The translations under genes were made by a program, and so were the position numbers. From positions 7,602,575 through 7,666,574 of the forward strand of contig BROE01000011.1 in the NCBI GenBank assembly GCA_036571765.1: 64,000 bases of DNA. The letters run 5' to 3'. Source of the DNA: Plecoglossus altivelis. Its lineage: Eukaryota; Chordata; Actinopteri; Osmeriformes; Plecoglossidae. A model generated the notes under the pieces. It did no database searches. It saw only the letters and a list, made by a program, of their open reading frames with translations, and was not told the origin of the DNA. This document shows positions 29,701 through 40,181 of this stretch, in pieces (the stretch's first letter is position 1; every line of letters begins with the position of its first letter).

Positions 29701-30140
29701 AGGATGTGGACAATGACAACTGCATGTGCAAGTGTGCTCTCCTGCTGACTGGGGGTGAGTACTGAAGACGGCCCTCGTCACAGGGCATGTAACCAGATTG
29801 AACACCATGAACATCATACTGTAGGAAAGAGATCAGAACATTTATTCAGTCCCAACAGCATTCGTTCACCCACAAGGTTTGCGTCGTTAGGTCAGTTTGC
29901 ACCATGTATTTTGAATTTCAACAAGTTTTCTTTCTTTTTCTGTCCTCTCTTTCTCTTCATTTCCTCCCTGGGGAAGGTTGGTGGTTTGACGCTTGTGGCA
30001 CGTCCAACCTCAACGGCATGTACTTTATGCAGGGGCAACACGTGGGCAAACTGAACGGCATCAAATGGCACTACTTCAAGGGTGCAAGCTACTCGCTACG
30101 AGCCACCACCATGATGATCCGCCCCCTGGACTTCTCCTAG
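9840..30140 (+). CDS. angpt1: Angiopoietin-1 (exons 2-9; first exon outside window)
   Basis: This encodes a secreted ligand of the endothelial receptor tyrosine kinase Tie2 (TEK), which controls vessel maturation and stability. Coding segments are 9840-9995, 10523-10644, 11753-11985, 16539-16666, 17591-17692, 20134-20300, 29624-29754 and 29977-30140. All are bounded by AG/GT and all phases match, giving 401 codons including the stop. The first three encode a coiled coil (SQTAEQTRKLTDVETQ, then VLNQTSRLEIQLLENSLST). The fourth carries a short linker and the start of the fibrinogen-like domain (FRDCADLYQAG). Later exons give GGGWTIIQRREDGSVDFQR, the calcium-site region DNDNCMCKC and the C-terminal WWFDACGTSNLNGMY...MMIRPLDFS. 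Exon phases follow the vertebrate ANGPT pattern. The coiled coil, CMCKCALLLTGG and NGIKWHYFKG are closer to ANGPT1 than to ANGPT2 or ANGPT4, but paralogue assignment is by eye. Sequons (NHT, NQT, NST) suggest N-glycosylation. The signal peptide and N-terminal clustering exon lie upstream of the window. Confidence 0.9.
10523..10644 (+). CDS. angpt1: angpt1 coding exon 3 (coiled coil)
   Basis: 122 bases, entering in phase 0 and leaving two bases of a Gly codon. It encodes VLNQTSRLEIQLLENSLST followed by NKLEKELMVQTNEISKL. The acceptor is GGCAG and the donor GTAAAA. Confidence 0.92.
11753..11985 (+). CDS. angpt1: angpt1 coding exon 4 (coiled coil end)
   Basis: 233 bases encoding FLEQKIQEMESRHREELE, then LSRATGNSTALQRQQQEMM and DTVHNLLNLCSKDG. 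It carries one sequon (NST). A long polypyrimidine tract and CCCAG precede it, and the donor is GTATGG. Confidence 0.92.
11986..16538 (+). other. angpt1 intron 4
   Basis: A 4.55-kb intron with no recognisable coding or RNA gene. It holds the large GT/GC microsatellite at 13503-13655 and a GA-rich block near 15476-15540. Confidence 0.8.
13503..13655. repeat. Compound (GT)n/(GC-GT)n microsatellite
   Basis: About 150 bases of almost uninterrupted alternating purine-pyrimidine sequence, mostly GT with GC and AC variants. It is the longest simple repeat in the window and a good candidate for Z-DNA formation and length polymorphism. Confidence 0.95.
16539..16666 (+). CDS. angpt1: angpt1 coding exon 5 (linker, FReD start)
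   Basis: 128 bases, taking two bases to finish a Val codon. It encodes the linker VVPNSTKRVDEEKR and the first part of the fibrinogen-like domain, FRDCADLYQAGFHKNGVYT. The donor is GTACCG, followed by a short GT repeat. Confidence 0.92.
17029..17099. repeat. (GA)n microsatellite
   Basis: An AG dinucleotide tract interrupted by GATGG, in angpt1 intron 5. Confidence 0.95.
17591..17692 (+). CDS. angpt1: angpt1 coding exon 6 (FReD)
   Basis: 34 codons, phase 0 at both ends, encoding VYCNMETAGGGWTIIQRRE, then DGSVDFQRTWKEYKM. This is the most conserved block of fibrinogen-related domains. It directly follows a (GT)n tract (about 17560-17586) and TTTCCAG. Confidence 0.93.
20134..20300 (+). CDS. 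angpt1: angpt1 coding exon 7 (FReD)
   Basis: 167 bases encoding GFGSVSAEHWLGNENVFLL, then TSQRQYALRVELTDWDG and FYIGSEKHNYR. GFGSVSAEHW differs from the common GFGNPSGEYW of fibrinogen-related domains, but the exon is otherwise canonical. It ends with AG of the final Arg codon before GTCCAT. Confidence 0.92.
20301..29623 (+). other. angpt1 intron 7
   Basis: A 9.3-kb intron, the largest complete one here. It contains microsatellites such as 21427-21440 and 23666-23710 and scattered CT-rich tracts. I saw no exon, RNA gene or recognisable transposon. Confidence 0.8.
23666..23710. repeat. (GT)n microsatellite
   Basis: A perfect GT run of about 45 bases, followed by a G-rich stretch, in angpt1 intron 7. 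Confidence 0.95.
29624..29754 (+). CDS. angpt1: angpt1 coding exon 8 (FReD, calcium site)
   Basis: 131 bases completing an Arg codon and encoding LFLKSHSGTAGRQSSLVI, then HGADFSTKDVDNDNCMCKC. The Asp-rich loop before CMCKC is the calcium-binding region of fibrinogen-related domains. The donor is GTGAGT. Confidence 0.93.
29977..30140 (+). CDS. angpt1: angpt1 terminal coding exon 9
   Basis: 164 bases encoding WWFDACGTSNLNGMYFMQG, then QHVGKLNGIKWHYFKGASY and TTMMIRPLDFS before TAG at 30138-30140. The exon forms the receptor-binding P region. The acceptor is GGGAAG after a CT-rich tract. Confidence 0.93.
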
Positions 30141-31760
30141 GATCTCCTTCCCTCCTCTGAATTGCCACATCTCTCCCATCCTCCGAGACATGCGAAACAT
30201 CAAAGCTGTTGGTTGAGATCATCCCCTCTTGGTTCTGCGTTCACTTTGTTGCCTTGTCTCTTCACCCAAGGTCACGGGGAGTAGTCTGGTTCGCACACTT
30301 CTACTGCCATTGTCTCGCATCTGAGACTGCGCTCTGAGATACACACCAGGGAAGAAGAGGGTAGGAAGGGTGAGAAGGGATGCTTCACTCCATAGCTAAA
30401 TGATCAGAGAGGGGAACTCTTGTTTTTGAAGGACAGATAGACTTTTTCTTAAAGCATACTCTGAACTGATGCTTCTTTCATCTGTCACTCACTCTGGACC
30501 TGTGGACTACTGCTGGTCTGTTGACTGATCCAGTTTTAGGCTCGACGGTGGTGTTCACATTGCTCACGCTCTGTTTAGACTTTCCAAGACAACACTATGA
30601 ATCTCTAAGTGAATTTAGTGCATCTGGGATGTCCACACAAGCCATATGGGAGATATTGACATTTTCGTTCAGAATGATGGGGGACTTGTAAATGTATTTT
30701 AAGTTAGTTTTTTTTTGTATTACAGCTGTACACAATAACCTAATGCATTTGGATTTATATGACCTTTTGTACATGATCTTTCTATGGACAATAGAAAAAC
30801 CACAAGCTTACAAGGTAACCTTGAGTGTAAGAAGATTGTCTTTTAAGGACAGGTCTATTACTGCAACAGTTCTGAGAATGAGTATTGGTCCATAGTTTTT
30901 CTTCCATTTACATACTTGTTGTCCTGCCAAACATTTCTGATTATTTTCGAAGTTCGAATGTCACGTTATTATTGGATTTATCTGTATTTGTCATTGGCGA
31001 GGTTCATGTATATCCAATGACTGCCAAGGTCCAAAAGTGATAGGGATCACCATTGTTGTAAAAATGAGAAAATGAAAACATGAACACAGAAGCATACAAC
31101 ATAGAAGCATGTTATGCCAGTTTCAGCTGTACTTTTGTGGAATACAACTATTCTGTGTGCAACTTTGAGGTTGTTGAAGGTCAATCTATGACCTATCAGT
31201 ATTTTTGAACAGAGCTGTTTGTTTTTCAACTCATCTCCTATGAGTGTTGCTTCCCATCAATGACCTTATTGAATTCTGTACCCAGACCTGTTCCGGTTTT
31301 TCTGCAATGCTGATCAGATCTCATCGTTGGACAAAAGCATGAAATTAAGATGACATTATTTTGTAAATTTTTGTCTTGTTGATGTTTAATGTGCACATGT
31401 ATCGCATAACTACAAACAACGAATGAAACAACAAAGATTGTTAATGTTATTGAATGTTGATATTACAAGAAGTGTCAATAGAAGAAATGCTCCTGGTATC
31501 TGGAATTCATCAAACTTAGTGAAATATTTGCAGTAAATGGTATAACTTTCCTGAGGAAAGCACCGCCTTTTTTCCTATTTCTGCAGAACCACAGCGGTGG
31601 TTTGAAGTAAGCACACAAAATAGACATTATAACAATAGTCGAAAATGTGCCTTCAGTGACTGCTGTTACCTCAATTTTATCATTTATTTAAACTAATTTT
31701 GTAACAAAGTGGTCAATGTTGTGTTGTTAGACTAAATAAAAAAGCATGTGATGCACAAAA
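30141..31760 (+). other. angpt1: angpt1 3' UTR
   Basis: AT-rich sequence without coding potential from the stop codon to shortly after the AATAAA at 31735-31740. The end is inferred from that signal. Confidence 0.6.
31735..31740 (+). promoter_or_regulatory. Poly(A) signal AATAAA for angpt1
   Basis: A canonical hexamer 1.6 kb after the stop codon, in AT-rich sequence. It is the best candidate for the end of the angpt1 transcript. Confidence 0.55.
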
Positions 31761-32312
31761 GTTTTCAAGTTTTCATTCAATTTCATCCTATAATCCACAA
31801 AAAAGCGTTCCCATAAAAGCTCTTCATGTCCAAACACTCAGCCAGCCTGTAACTTGACACAGATCAATTCTATCATTTTAAAGACAATGTCCCTTTAGAA
31901 TAGCCATATTAAAAGGCAGAGTGACAAGTGTCAAACGGACGTTGTCTCATGGTATGCATATGCTACTATAAAAAATGACTATGCCTTTAATGGACCTGCA
32001 CATATGTATGCAAAATAAATATCGAAGCTTAGGACCTTTCCAGTGCCCAGAAAGCCAGCAGCCATTGAATAGTGACACCTCAGATTGTTAGATTGTTCTT
32101 TGTAGTGACCAATAGCTGAGGTGTCAAACGAGCCTGTCGGAATGTCCATAGCCCTCCATGGCATGACATTCCTGGGCCTAATCAGAGGCAAAACCAATGG
32201 CTGCGGCCTGCAAACCATTGCTTATCCCTCAATGCCTGTGCTGACCCGACACCCTGGCTGGAATGTGTGCTTCACACAAGAGCAGGAGCAGAGAGGGTGA
32301 GGGTGAGTCTAT

Positions 32313-32319
<7 letters not shown>

Positions 32320-32346
<27 letters not shown>
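32320..32346. repeat. (CA)n microsatellite
   Basis: A pure CA run of about 27 bases in intergenic sequence. Confidence 0.95.
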
Positions 32347-35300
32347 GTATGAACACACAATAGCAACGGGGTCAGTTGTCAGTGGCAAAGCTCATTCTTG
32401 CCAAGAGATTCACAGGATGCATCCTTACTTGAGGTGTGGCATGGAGGGCGGAGCACCACCTCACAGTGGAGAGACGGAAAGAGGACAACCTCTAACTGTT
32501 GAGAGAGTTTCTCTTTTCCCAAATGGGAAAAGGACGACGTTGACGCTCAACCGAGAAGAGATGGGCTTAGCTCCAGCCTCGCATGTCCAGGATGTAAGGT
32601 GAAGTCAAGTCTGACTTCAGTCTCCCCCTACCCCCTGCCTCCATGGCTAGTTGGCTGAGCTGAAGACAGATCATTTCCTGTTTGCTGAGGGCGGTGGGAT
32701 GAGGGAGGGGGAGAGACGGTGAAACAAGAGGGTTCCCCAAGGGAGGCTGGGCCTGTACTGCAACCCCTGCTGGGCCAGGGCCAGATCAGATAAAGCAGGG
32801 GGGGGGATATTACCTGCAGTGTGAACACAGAGAGCTCTCTCACTCCCCTGAGACCACCTACGCACAAAATTTGGAACACAAGGAACAGACGGAAATGGAG
32901 AATCTATTTTATGAAAACAGAACATGTCGTCTAATCCCCCATCATTAACTTGAAAATGTCAAAATTCCTCCTCGCTTCCGATTTATAAGATGTTGAGGGA
33001 AGATAATCTTTGACAAAAACAAAATAAGACTAGGATGCTCACACTACTTCGAAACATTCCGGAAGTCATCCTTAGAGAAGCTTGTTGTCCTGCGTGATAC
33101 AAGAATGCAGATTGCAGACTGCTCCTTCGTACACACGGCATACATCCACTCTTTGGGAAGTAAATGGAAGCATTCTGAGCAAACGCATTTTATCGGAGGA
33201 TGGAATGTTAATATAAGGATGACAGTTTCATCTTCTAACGCATTCCATAACATGAGCCACTTCTCTGAGGACTAAGACTAAATAGCCTTTCTTGGATCCT
33301 TAGGTTGAACTAAATACTGACCAATTGGAATCCACAATGGGGTATCTCTGTACTACATGAACAGCGGGGTGTGGACATTTGTATTTGTTTCATTTTAGTG
33401 TGAAATTTGTCTTTAATCTTTGTGGGTTCTGAGGTTTTCCATCCTATCAGCTAAGGGGCGGCTGCAGTGTTATCAGTTGTTGAGTTGCTGAAGTAGACTA
33501 ATTTGGTTTCATCACAAAATTCAATTCCTTTAAACAAGAGCAGCTGTTTGCCACAGAAAGCAACATAGAGTGGTAGAAGCTCATCTGTGAAACATTAGAC
33601 CACGTAACTTGTAGAAAACAGAGCATAAAGAAATGTCAGAATGTAAAACAGCTTTGGTCACCATTTGATCAAATTCAATATCCAAACAATTTCTAAGAAC
33701 AAGCTCTGAGATCCCAGCAGGGAAGCATTCAACACATAGCATTACTAGACATATATATGACTGCAGGGCCCATGTTTAGGCATTTAGTAGGCAACAGGTT
33801 TGAGACTGAAGTGGTGTGGTGAGCGACTTTAACGCCACAAGACACGTTAGAACTTCCCATAATTCTTATTGGCAACCAAACTTAGAGGGCTGAAATACCA
33901 TAAAGTCATCACAAGCAAGTTGACTGAAAGTCATTACATCAAGCATTACCATCAATGCACACAAATCCAATTCGGTCAGTCATGCTCGTTGCGGCCGACC
34001 TGAAATCCAAAACCTTGCACTATGTCTCTATGGGATTGTTAAAAATTAGGTGTTAGGTCATGCCTTTATTGTTAATGGTTCTTTCTGAGGAAATGAAAGA
34101 ATTGTTGTTTTCATCCAAATGTGCTAAGCCATTTTTTCTAATCTGAGACATGACGATCCATATCAAGTTGAAGGACTTTAGAGATTTCTTTCTCATTTAT
34201 TGGAATTGTGCCACATGTAAAATAAAACTGTTCTCATATGATTAATAATATTTAAAAATTCCCAGATGATGCTTCAACTGCTATGATAGCCTGTGATTCT
34301 CAATTCTACGTTCATGACTTTTATAAAGAGTGTGGTTGCTATTGGCACAGCCTATTGGTTTCCACAGTAATAGATATTCTGTCTGGCCATGCATTGAAAA
34401 CCCATGAGCATTGCGCTACAGCAACTGGGTTGGGCTGGTCCGCTTTTGAGTGAAAACTCCTGTGTCATTTAGCAAAATAAATGGAACAGAATAAGAGTAT
34501 AAACATGAGGTGAGGTTAGCGACCCCTCCATCGAGAAAAACTCAATACTGTAGGTGTTCAGCGTGACGGATGGTCTGCAAGAGTGGAAATGACAGTTGGT
34601 TTAGAATGGTTGGGAGAGCAAGGAGAGGCTATAGGCAGCAGCTGCCTTAGATGTTACAGGCTCTTAGATTTGCAATATAGGAGAATTGGGGCTCAGTTTT
34701 AAGGAACAGACAGTTAATGGTTTGACTGTGCATTTCCTATGGTGCAGGCAGAACCACACCCAGGGGAACTGTTCTCCATTGACCTCAAGTCATCTTTGAG
34801 GCATCACTGTGGCATGACGGTAGATACGGCTTGATGCTAGGAATGTCTCTCAATTTAGAAATAAAAACACATTTTTTAAATAAAAATTTCTAAATTGTCT
34901 TCATATTCATTTAAACAACCTTAAATTGTATAAGGTGCGTTTTTTTTTTAACCTTCATGACATCGTCAGTGGATGTGACACAACATTGAGGATGGACAAG
35001 TTATTATGTGCTATGTTGTACAGGCCTATAAATACACAAAAATCATGAAGTTTAAGATAAGGAACACTAAATAATGCAGGTTAGGCGAGGGAGCTGTAAT
35101 AATGAGAAGAGTGTCTCATTATGTAATGCACATGGCAGGACCACAGTGTGACGAGGTGTTATGACCCCCTAACAATATGCCCAGAACAACACCTCTTTAC
35201 AACGCCACAATTGCTGAGGACAGACGCTCATCCAAAGATCACATCATGTTCACTTAAAAACAGTTTGGATGGTTCATATTAAAGATTGAGATTAGGTAGT

Positions 35301-35371
35301 GAAACGCCCTTTGATTGACGTGCAACGATGGGTGGATTAATTTGTTCTAGATATTTTTTACGTTTATCCAG

Positions 35372-35497
35372 GGCTGCCAGCAGACCATATCAGCCGGGCG
35401 GTCCCTTATATTGGGTCTTATGTTGGGCGTAATTGGTTCATACGTGACCTCCCTCCTGGTCCGGTTTATTGACTACTACTACAACAACAACCAATGA
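35372..35497 (+). other. Possible terminal exon with a membrane anchor
   Basis: A T-rich tract and TTTATCCAG precede 42 codons ending in TGA. They contain a hydrophobic segment, SLILGLMLGVIGSYVTSLLV, and an Asn/Tyr-rich tail. No family was recognised, and no upstream exon or nearby AATAAA was found. A frame this short can stay open by chance. Confidence 0.15.
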
Positions 35498-35649
35498 CTG
35501 ATAAAGCAACAACAAAATGTCTGATCACGACGCCTGATAAATGACACCTGTCATTATCCAAGGTACATTTTTGCCATAGATGTAATGCGAGACACTAAAC
35601 GATTACTTTAAACGATGGACATAAGATTAAGTTACTGCCTGTTAAGAAA

Positions 35650-35785
35650 AGAAAATAGGGGTTCAAATACGAGGGTGCGTTAGATGCATCGACAAAGGTA
35701 GGGATCATCCAACTAACGATCAATAAGAGGAGCTAGCGCTAACGGTACTGTCATCAGTTAGCATCTAACCGTTTAGAGCAGAAAC
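35650..35785 (+). repeat. Inverted fragment of USP unit 5' flank
   Basis: This is the reverse complement of sequence found at 38445-38580, 48905-49045 and 56380-56520 in the USP units, with very few differences. Faint similarity continues left to about 35620 and then stops. It is oriented as the upstream flank of a plus-strand USP copy whose body would lie in the adjoining gap. It marks the left edge of the amplified cluster. Confidence 0.85.
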
Positions 35786-36285
35786 NNNNNNNNNNNNNNN
35801 NNNNNNNNNNNNNNNNNNNNNNNNNNNNNNNNNNNNNNNNNNNNNNNNNNNNNNNNNNNNNNNNNNNNNNNNNNNNNNNNNNNNNNNNNNNNNNNNNNNN
35901 NNNNNNNNNNNNNNNNNNNNNNNNNNNNNNNNNNNNNNNNNNNNNNNNNNNNNNNNNNNNNNNNNNNNNNNNNNNNNNNNNNNNNNNNNNNNNNNNNNNN
36001 NNNNNNNNNNNNNNNNNNNNNNNNNNNNNNNNNNNNNNNNNNNNNNNNNNNNNNNNNNNNNNNNNNNNNNNNNNNNNNNNNNNNNNNNNNNNNNNNNNNN
36101 NNNNNNNNNNNNNNNNNNNNNNNNNNNNNNNNNNNNNNNNNNNNNNNNNNNNNNNNNNNNNNNNNNNNNNNNNNNNNNNNNNNNNNNNNNNNNNNNNNNN
36201 NNNNNNNNNNNNNNNNNNNNNNNNNNNNNNNNNNNNNNNNNNNNNNNNNNNNNNNNNNNNNNNNNNNNNNNNNNNNNNNNNNNNN
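35786..36285. other. Assembly gap (500 N)
   Basis: Exactly 500 N, the same length as the second gap, so probably a placeholder of unknown true size. The left flank is plus-oriented unit sequence and the right flank minus-oriented. Confidence 0.98.
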
Positions 36286-37247
36286 TGCTGGCCCAGTCCA
36301 GCTGAAGCAACATCGCCTCAAGATCCTGGGCCATGGTTGCCCTGTAGGGGAGGACAACACAGTCACTACCAGACTGGGACAAGGTCTCCGAGGGACAGGG
36401 TCATATCAAGGACACTTCAGGCTTCATAAATGTGAGCATGGCAAACAATATTCCAACAGCTCCAGTCCCAAAGAATACACTTGGCGTGGTGGATTGGAGT
36501 TTTGAAGCACCAGAGAGGAGAGTTTCTTACTGACCTGTACAGGGACCTGGAGGCCCGGTCCTCCTTCAGCAGGTGAGAGGCTGGGGGAGAGGATGAGATC
36601 ACAGAATACACTGGCTCATATCCCAACCTAACTTTGAACAATCCTGTACCCTGGGGCACTACCTCCAATGGCTTACCTGCCACAGACGATGGGATGGACT
36701 TGAAAGGAGTGGCGTCCTTCACCGCTGGAGTCGAGGAAGACTTCACTACCCTCATGGTGAGGGTAGGCTGAACCACCTTGGCGGGGGTGGCAGGCTTTAC
36801 CTCTGCGACAGAGGTGGTGGACTCGACCACCTCGGTGGGCGAGGCAGGCCTCACCATAGTGAGGGTAGGCTGGACCACCTTGGCGGGGGTGGCAGCCTTC
36901 ACCTCTGAAGAAAGGGTGGTGGACTCAACCACCTTAGTCGGGGTGGCAGGCCGCACCACAGTGAGGGTAGGCTGGACCACCTTGGCGGGGGTGGCAGGCT
37001 TCGCCTCAGGAGCAGGGGTGGTGGACTCAACCACCGTAGTGGTGGTGGCAGGCTTCACCTCTGGAACAAGGTTACTTGACTGGACCACCTTGGTGGGGGT
37101 GGCAGGCTCCACCACTTTAACCATAGGGGCACATGTCATCCCTTTGATGGTGGAAGGTGGTGCAACCTTGCCAGGGGAGGCAGCCTTAATCCTGTGGGTG
37201 GAGGTAGTGGCCTCGGTGCTGCCAGCTGGAGCTGCTGTTGCCACTTC
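36286..37247 (-). CDS. USP37-like deubiquitinase copy A, 5' part only
   Basis: This is the N-terminal part of a C19-family ubiquitin-specific protease gene. Segments in transcript order are 37247-36677 (Thr/Val/Pro-rich repeat exon), 36580-36535 (ASHLLKEDRASRSLYR) and 36341-36286 (ATMAQDLEAMLLQLDWAS, cut by the gap). The repeat exon is 571 bases, one codon shorter than the 574 in copies C, D and F, and stays in frame. Everything from the catalytic Cys exon onward would lie in the gap, so this could be an intact gene or a fragment. The promoter side is present to the right. A 38-base candidate exon (37336-37299) upstream could not be joined in frame with confidence. Confidence 0.7.
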
Positions 37248-37336
37248 CTGACCCAAGGTAGGAGAGCCATGATGCCCCCTGCTGCCAGGAAAAAAAACCT
37301 TTCAATTTCTCAATATTGACAAAGGTGAAGGATGCT

Positions 37337-38841
37337 CTGCAGTAACAGACAAAGTGAACTTTGGACGCCTTTTGGTATCCAGAAATGTAGCTTTGATCGG
37401 ACAATTTCTGATTCTCTTACCTCTGTTGACAGTCCTCCGCAACCTCAACTTGAGGTAAAGGAGACACTTTGTTTTTCTGTTGTATACAAAAAAGACAATT
37501 GACCAGTTAGTTTACTTACACAAATACAATGTATGAGGAGTTATGTGCTAGGGTAAAAGACTGGGAGCACATCCAGGTCAATAACATTGACAATTTACCA
37601 AGAGTAGAATCGCTCCTAAAAATGTTCCAATGTCATATTCTAATACATTTACTTGTGTATTTGATCGTAATCACATTATTTCCATCATTATTACACAGAC
37701 CTTTGAGAAAGTGCAAGGGCAGTAAGGCGTATTTGCCTCTGAAGAGTTAATACAGCCCATGTTTTCAGCTTTCGTTGTCAACTCGCAATGAAATGTATCT
37801 TGAACCTCGGCTTACTTTGTACAACATTTCCATTATGACGTGACATTCATTGTTATCACCCTGGAAACGTTTTCAGATTCCGAGCTTGTGGTGTAAATGG
37901 CTCCCATTTGCTAAATGGCATATGTAACCTTACAACTTACCAACTTTGTGTCTATAAAATATGGGAGTAATGTTGGCCTGCCGCAGCATAGCGGGTGTGT
38001 TTTAGTGGGAATATACATTGTTCTATACGTTGTTTGACTTGGCGTACCATAAATATGCACACGACAGTGATGCGCATATCCGGAAATACATTCATCAGGT
38101 CTCCATTTCCGGTCAAGTGATAAACGTGACTTTTAATCATCAGAACCATGGACTTTGATCAGAACAGACTGTTAACTCTTAGCCTTTGCGCTCTTATCCC
38201 TACACCCAGAATATGCGCCTTCTTCCTTACTTCATCGACCGATAACAGTTTGCCCCCGCAGACATCTCTCACGATCCACTTGCATATTTGAGAAACTGAG
38301 AATGACATGTTACATTACATTGTCCATTGGCACAAGAAACAACTATGACATATCAATGATTTCTGTCAATATTAGCGAACGACTAGCAAGCTAGCCGGCA
38401 ATCAGATAACTGAACACATTAGGAGGCCTAGCTGCAGTGTTTCTGCTCTAAACGGTTAGATGCTAACTGATGACAGTACCGTTAGCGCTAGCTCCTCTTA
38501 CTGATCGTTAGTTGGATGATCCCTACCTTTGTCGATGCATCTAACGCACCCTAGTATTTGAACCCCTATTTTCCCTCTTGCTTTGAGGGCAGTTACTTCA
38601 TCATATGTATGTGGTTGAGTGGAATTTCGATGAGATCACCACTCGTAAAATAAAATGAAAAACGTATCGTATCTGACAGAACTAAAGCTAATGGCTAACT
38701 GCTAGTTACCGGAACTTAGACGTTGACCTGTTGTATGTAATGCGTGAATTTACTTAATGATAAACGTATACCGCTTTTACTAGTTATGGACAACGATGCG
38801 TGTGAGGGATGCTGTGATTTGAACGTGTAAGGTTTAGGCGA
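37337..38841 (-). other. Copy A 5' flank / candidate promoter region
   Basis: This is upstream sequence of copy A, repeated with a few per cent divergence at 47973-49302 and 55398-56769. It contains donor-like GTAAGT sites on the minus strand, for example at 37514-37519, so untranslated or leader exons are likely here, but I could not define them. Two ETS-like cores, CCGGAA at 38080-38085 and TTCCGG at 38107-38112, form an inverted pair that may belong to a promoter. Confidence 0.4.
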
Positions 38842-39499
38842 TGAAGGATATAATAATTTACTCATGCTAGCAATGAAGGATATAATAATTTATGTATGCT
38901 GACAATGAAGGATATTATAATTTACTTATGCTAGCAATGAAGGATACAATGATTTGCTTGTGCTGACCTATAAGATTCGTAAGGCAGACAGTACTTTTCC
39001 ATCATGCAAGAAGTGTAACACACTGAGAATCAAGGGAGAGTCGACAGTCCACACATAGTCAACACTATGATGTATTCCACTGTCTTATGTCGGGATGTGG
39101 GGAGTAGGGAACTTCTTCTTTGTGTGCAGAGTCAAATAAAACAACACCTGGGAGAGAGAGGCAACAAAGAGGGTCCTCTCAACCAGATAAGGAGATAAGA
39201 CGGCCTTCGAACCATGGGCAGAAACCACCGAAGGCAGAGGAACTCCTATCCTAATTAGTGCACAATGTTATCCATATTACCCGGGTCTCTCAAGGAAAGT
39301 TGTCGTTCTTCGCTGTGCCGAGCGTAAGACGCATGTAGCTGTGTGCTGTTAGGGACCTTGGAGCGACCCGGCTATCTGTATTAGAATTGTACTGTCAGGG
39401 AATAAACTGAATTGAACTTAACTATACTGAATCCTGGTGATCCATTTGACCACTCTCGATGCGTGAACACGTAACGGAGTAAAATCATAAACTCCAACA
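38842..39499 (+). mobile_element. Solo LTR 1
   Basis: A 658-base element that begins TGAAGGATATAATAATT and ends CTCCAACA, flanked by GCGA (38838) and GTGA (39500) as an imperfect 4-base target duplication. It starts with four tandem copies of a 32-base AT-rich repeat. An AATAAA lies at 39401-39406, as expected for an LTR R region. No internal retroviral sequence accompanies it. Family not assigned: TG..CA ends and a 4-base duplication fit retroviruses and several LTR retrotransposons. Confidence 0.75.
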
Positions 39500-40073
39500 G
39501 TGATCATTTCTCAAGTGTCGCAATCAGATACTAAGCTGAATTTCAATGGCAGGTGATTGGGTGAACCATCTGTCTATCGCAGATTTAACTCAACTCATCC
39601 CATGCCCGCAGCTGGAACCGATTGCTCCGACCCAGTGTGCTAGGAATAGCTTTGAGCAGGCAACATGGAGTCACACGTGGTCGCCATCTCACAATTGCAG
39701 CGCTCTTTTGCACTGTCATCGTATCAAATCGTGCCCAGGCTAATACGGCTTACACCTAACAATTATTACCTGGCAATTAGTAGGAATAATTACCCTTCAA
39801 TATCGGATCTAGCACGTTCCGCCTCGTAATGCGAAAAGTATCAAACCCTTAGCAGAGTTCTCCCACCAAAGCCTTTCGTCACTGCCCAACGTCAACGGCA
39901 TACGTTTCTTATTTGAACCTGCAGTGTTTTTGAACTCATCTACATACGTACGCCTTGCATGAAATTGGCCTGAGTATTCAGAGGCATCACCCTAATCAAA
40001 TGTTGTTGTTGTTGTTATTATTCTGACAAACAATGACAACCATGAGAGCAGGTAGGGGTGAAACCAATTGAAT
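39500..40073. repeat. Unit spacer, copy between LTR 1 and USP copy B
   Basis: Spacer sequence repeated at 42662-43233, 50014-51344 (interrupted by LTR 3), 56770-57343 and 58985-59541. It contains a variable GTT trinucleotide tract near 40004. A 65-codon plus-strand frame (39546-39743) is open here but closed in the 56.8-kb copy, so it is probably not a gene. Confidence 0.8.
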
Positions 40074-40181
40074 TTTATTTTTAAAGCTCCCCAAGGGCAA
40101 GCCTGAAGCAGTGGCGACAGTGGCAAGGAAAAACTCCCACATGGGGGAGAAACCTTGAGAGGATCCAGGCCCTTGGGGAGC
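40074..40181 (-). promoter_or_regulatory. Copy B 3' UTR hairpin and poly(A) signal
   Basis: On the minus strand, a 13-base perfect inverted repeat, GCTCCCCAAGGGC (40181-40169) and its complement (40098-40086), encloses a 70-base loop. It is followed at once by AATAAA (40079-40074). The same arrangement ends copies C, D, E and F. Confidence 0.7.

Larger units (their letters stand above)
31761..35620. other. Intergenic region, no confident gene
   Basis: This lies between the angpt1 3' end and the USP cluster. I see a (CA)n repeat at 32320-32346, AT-rich sequence and no conserved protein. A short exon-like frame at 35372-35497 is listed separately. Confidence 0.6.

Noticed and set aside
35765..36382. 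About 200-codon frames spanning the two N gaps
   Set aside because: Nearly all of their length is N, with only a few real codons at each end.
37299..37336. Candidate upstream USP exon encoding RASFTFVNIEKLKG
   Set aside because: It has an acceptor and an open frame, but its exit phase does not fit the repeat exon at the best acceptor, so it was not added to the gene model.
39546..39743. Recurring 62-65 codon frame MAGDWVNHLSIAD in the spacers
   Set aside because: It recurs only because the spacer is duplicated. In the 56.8-kb copy it is cut by a stop, and no related protein was recognised.
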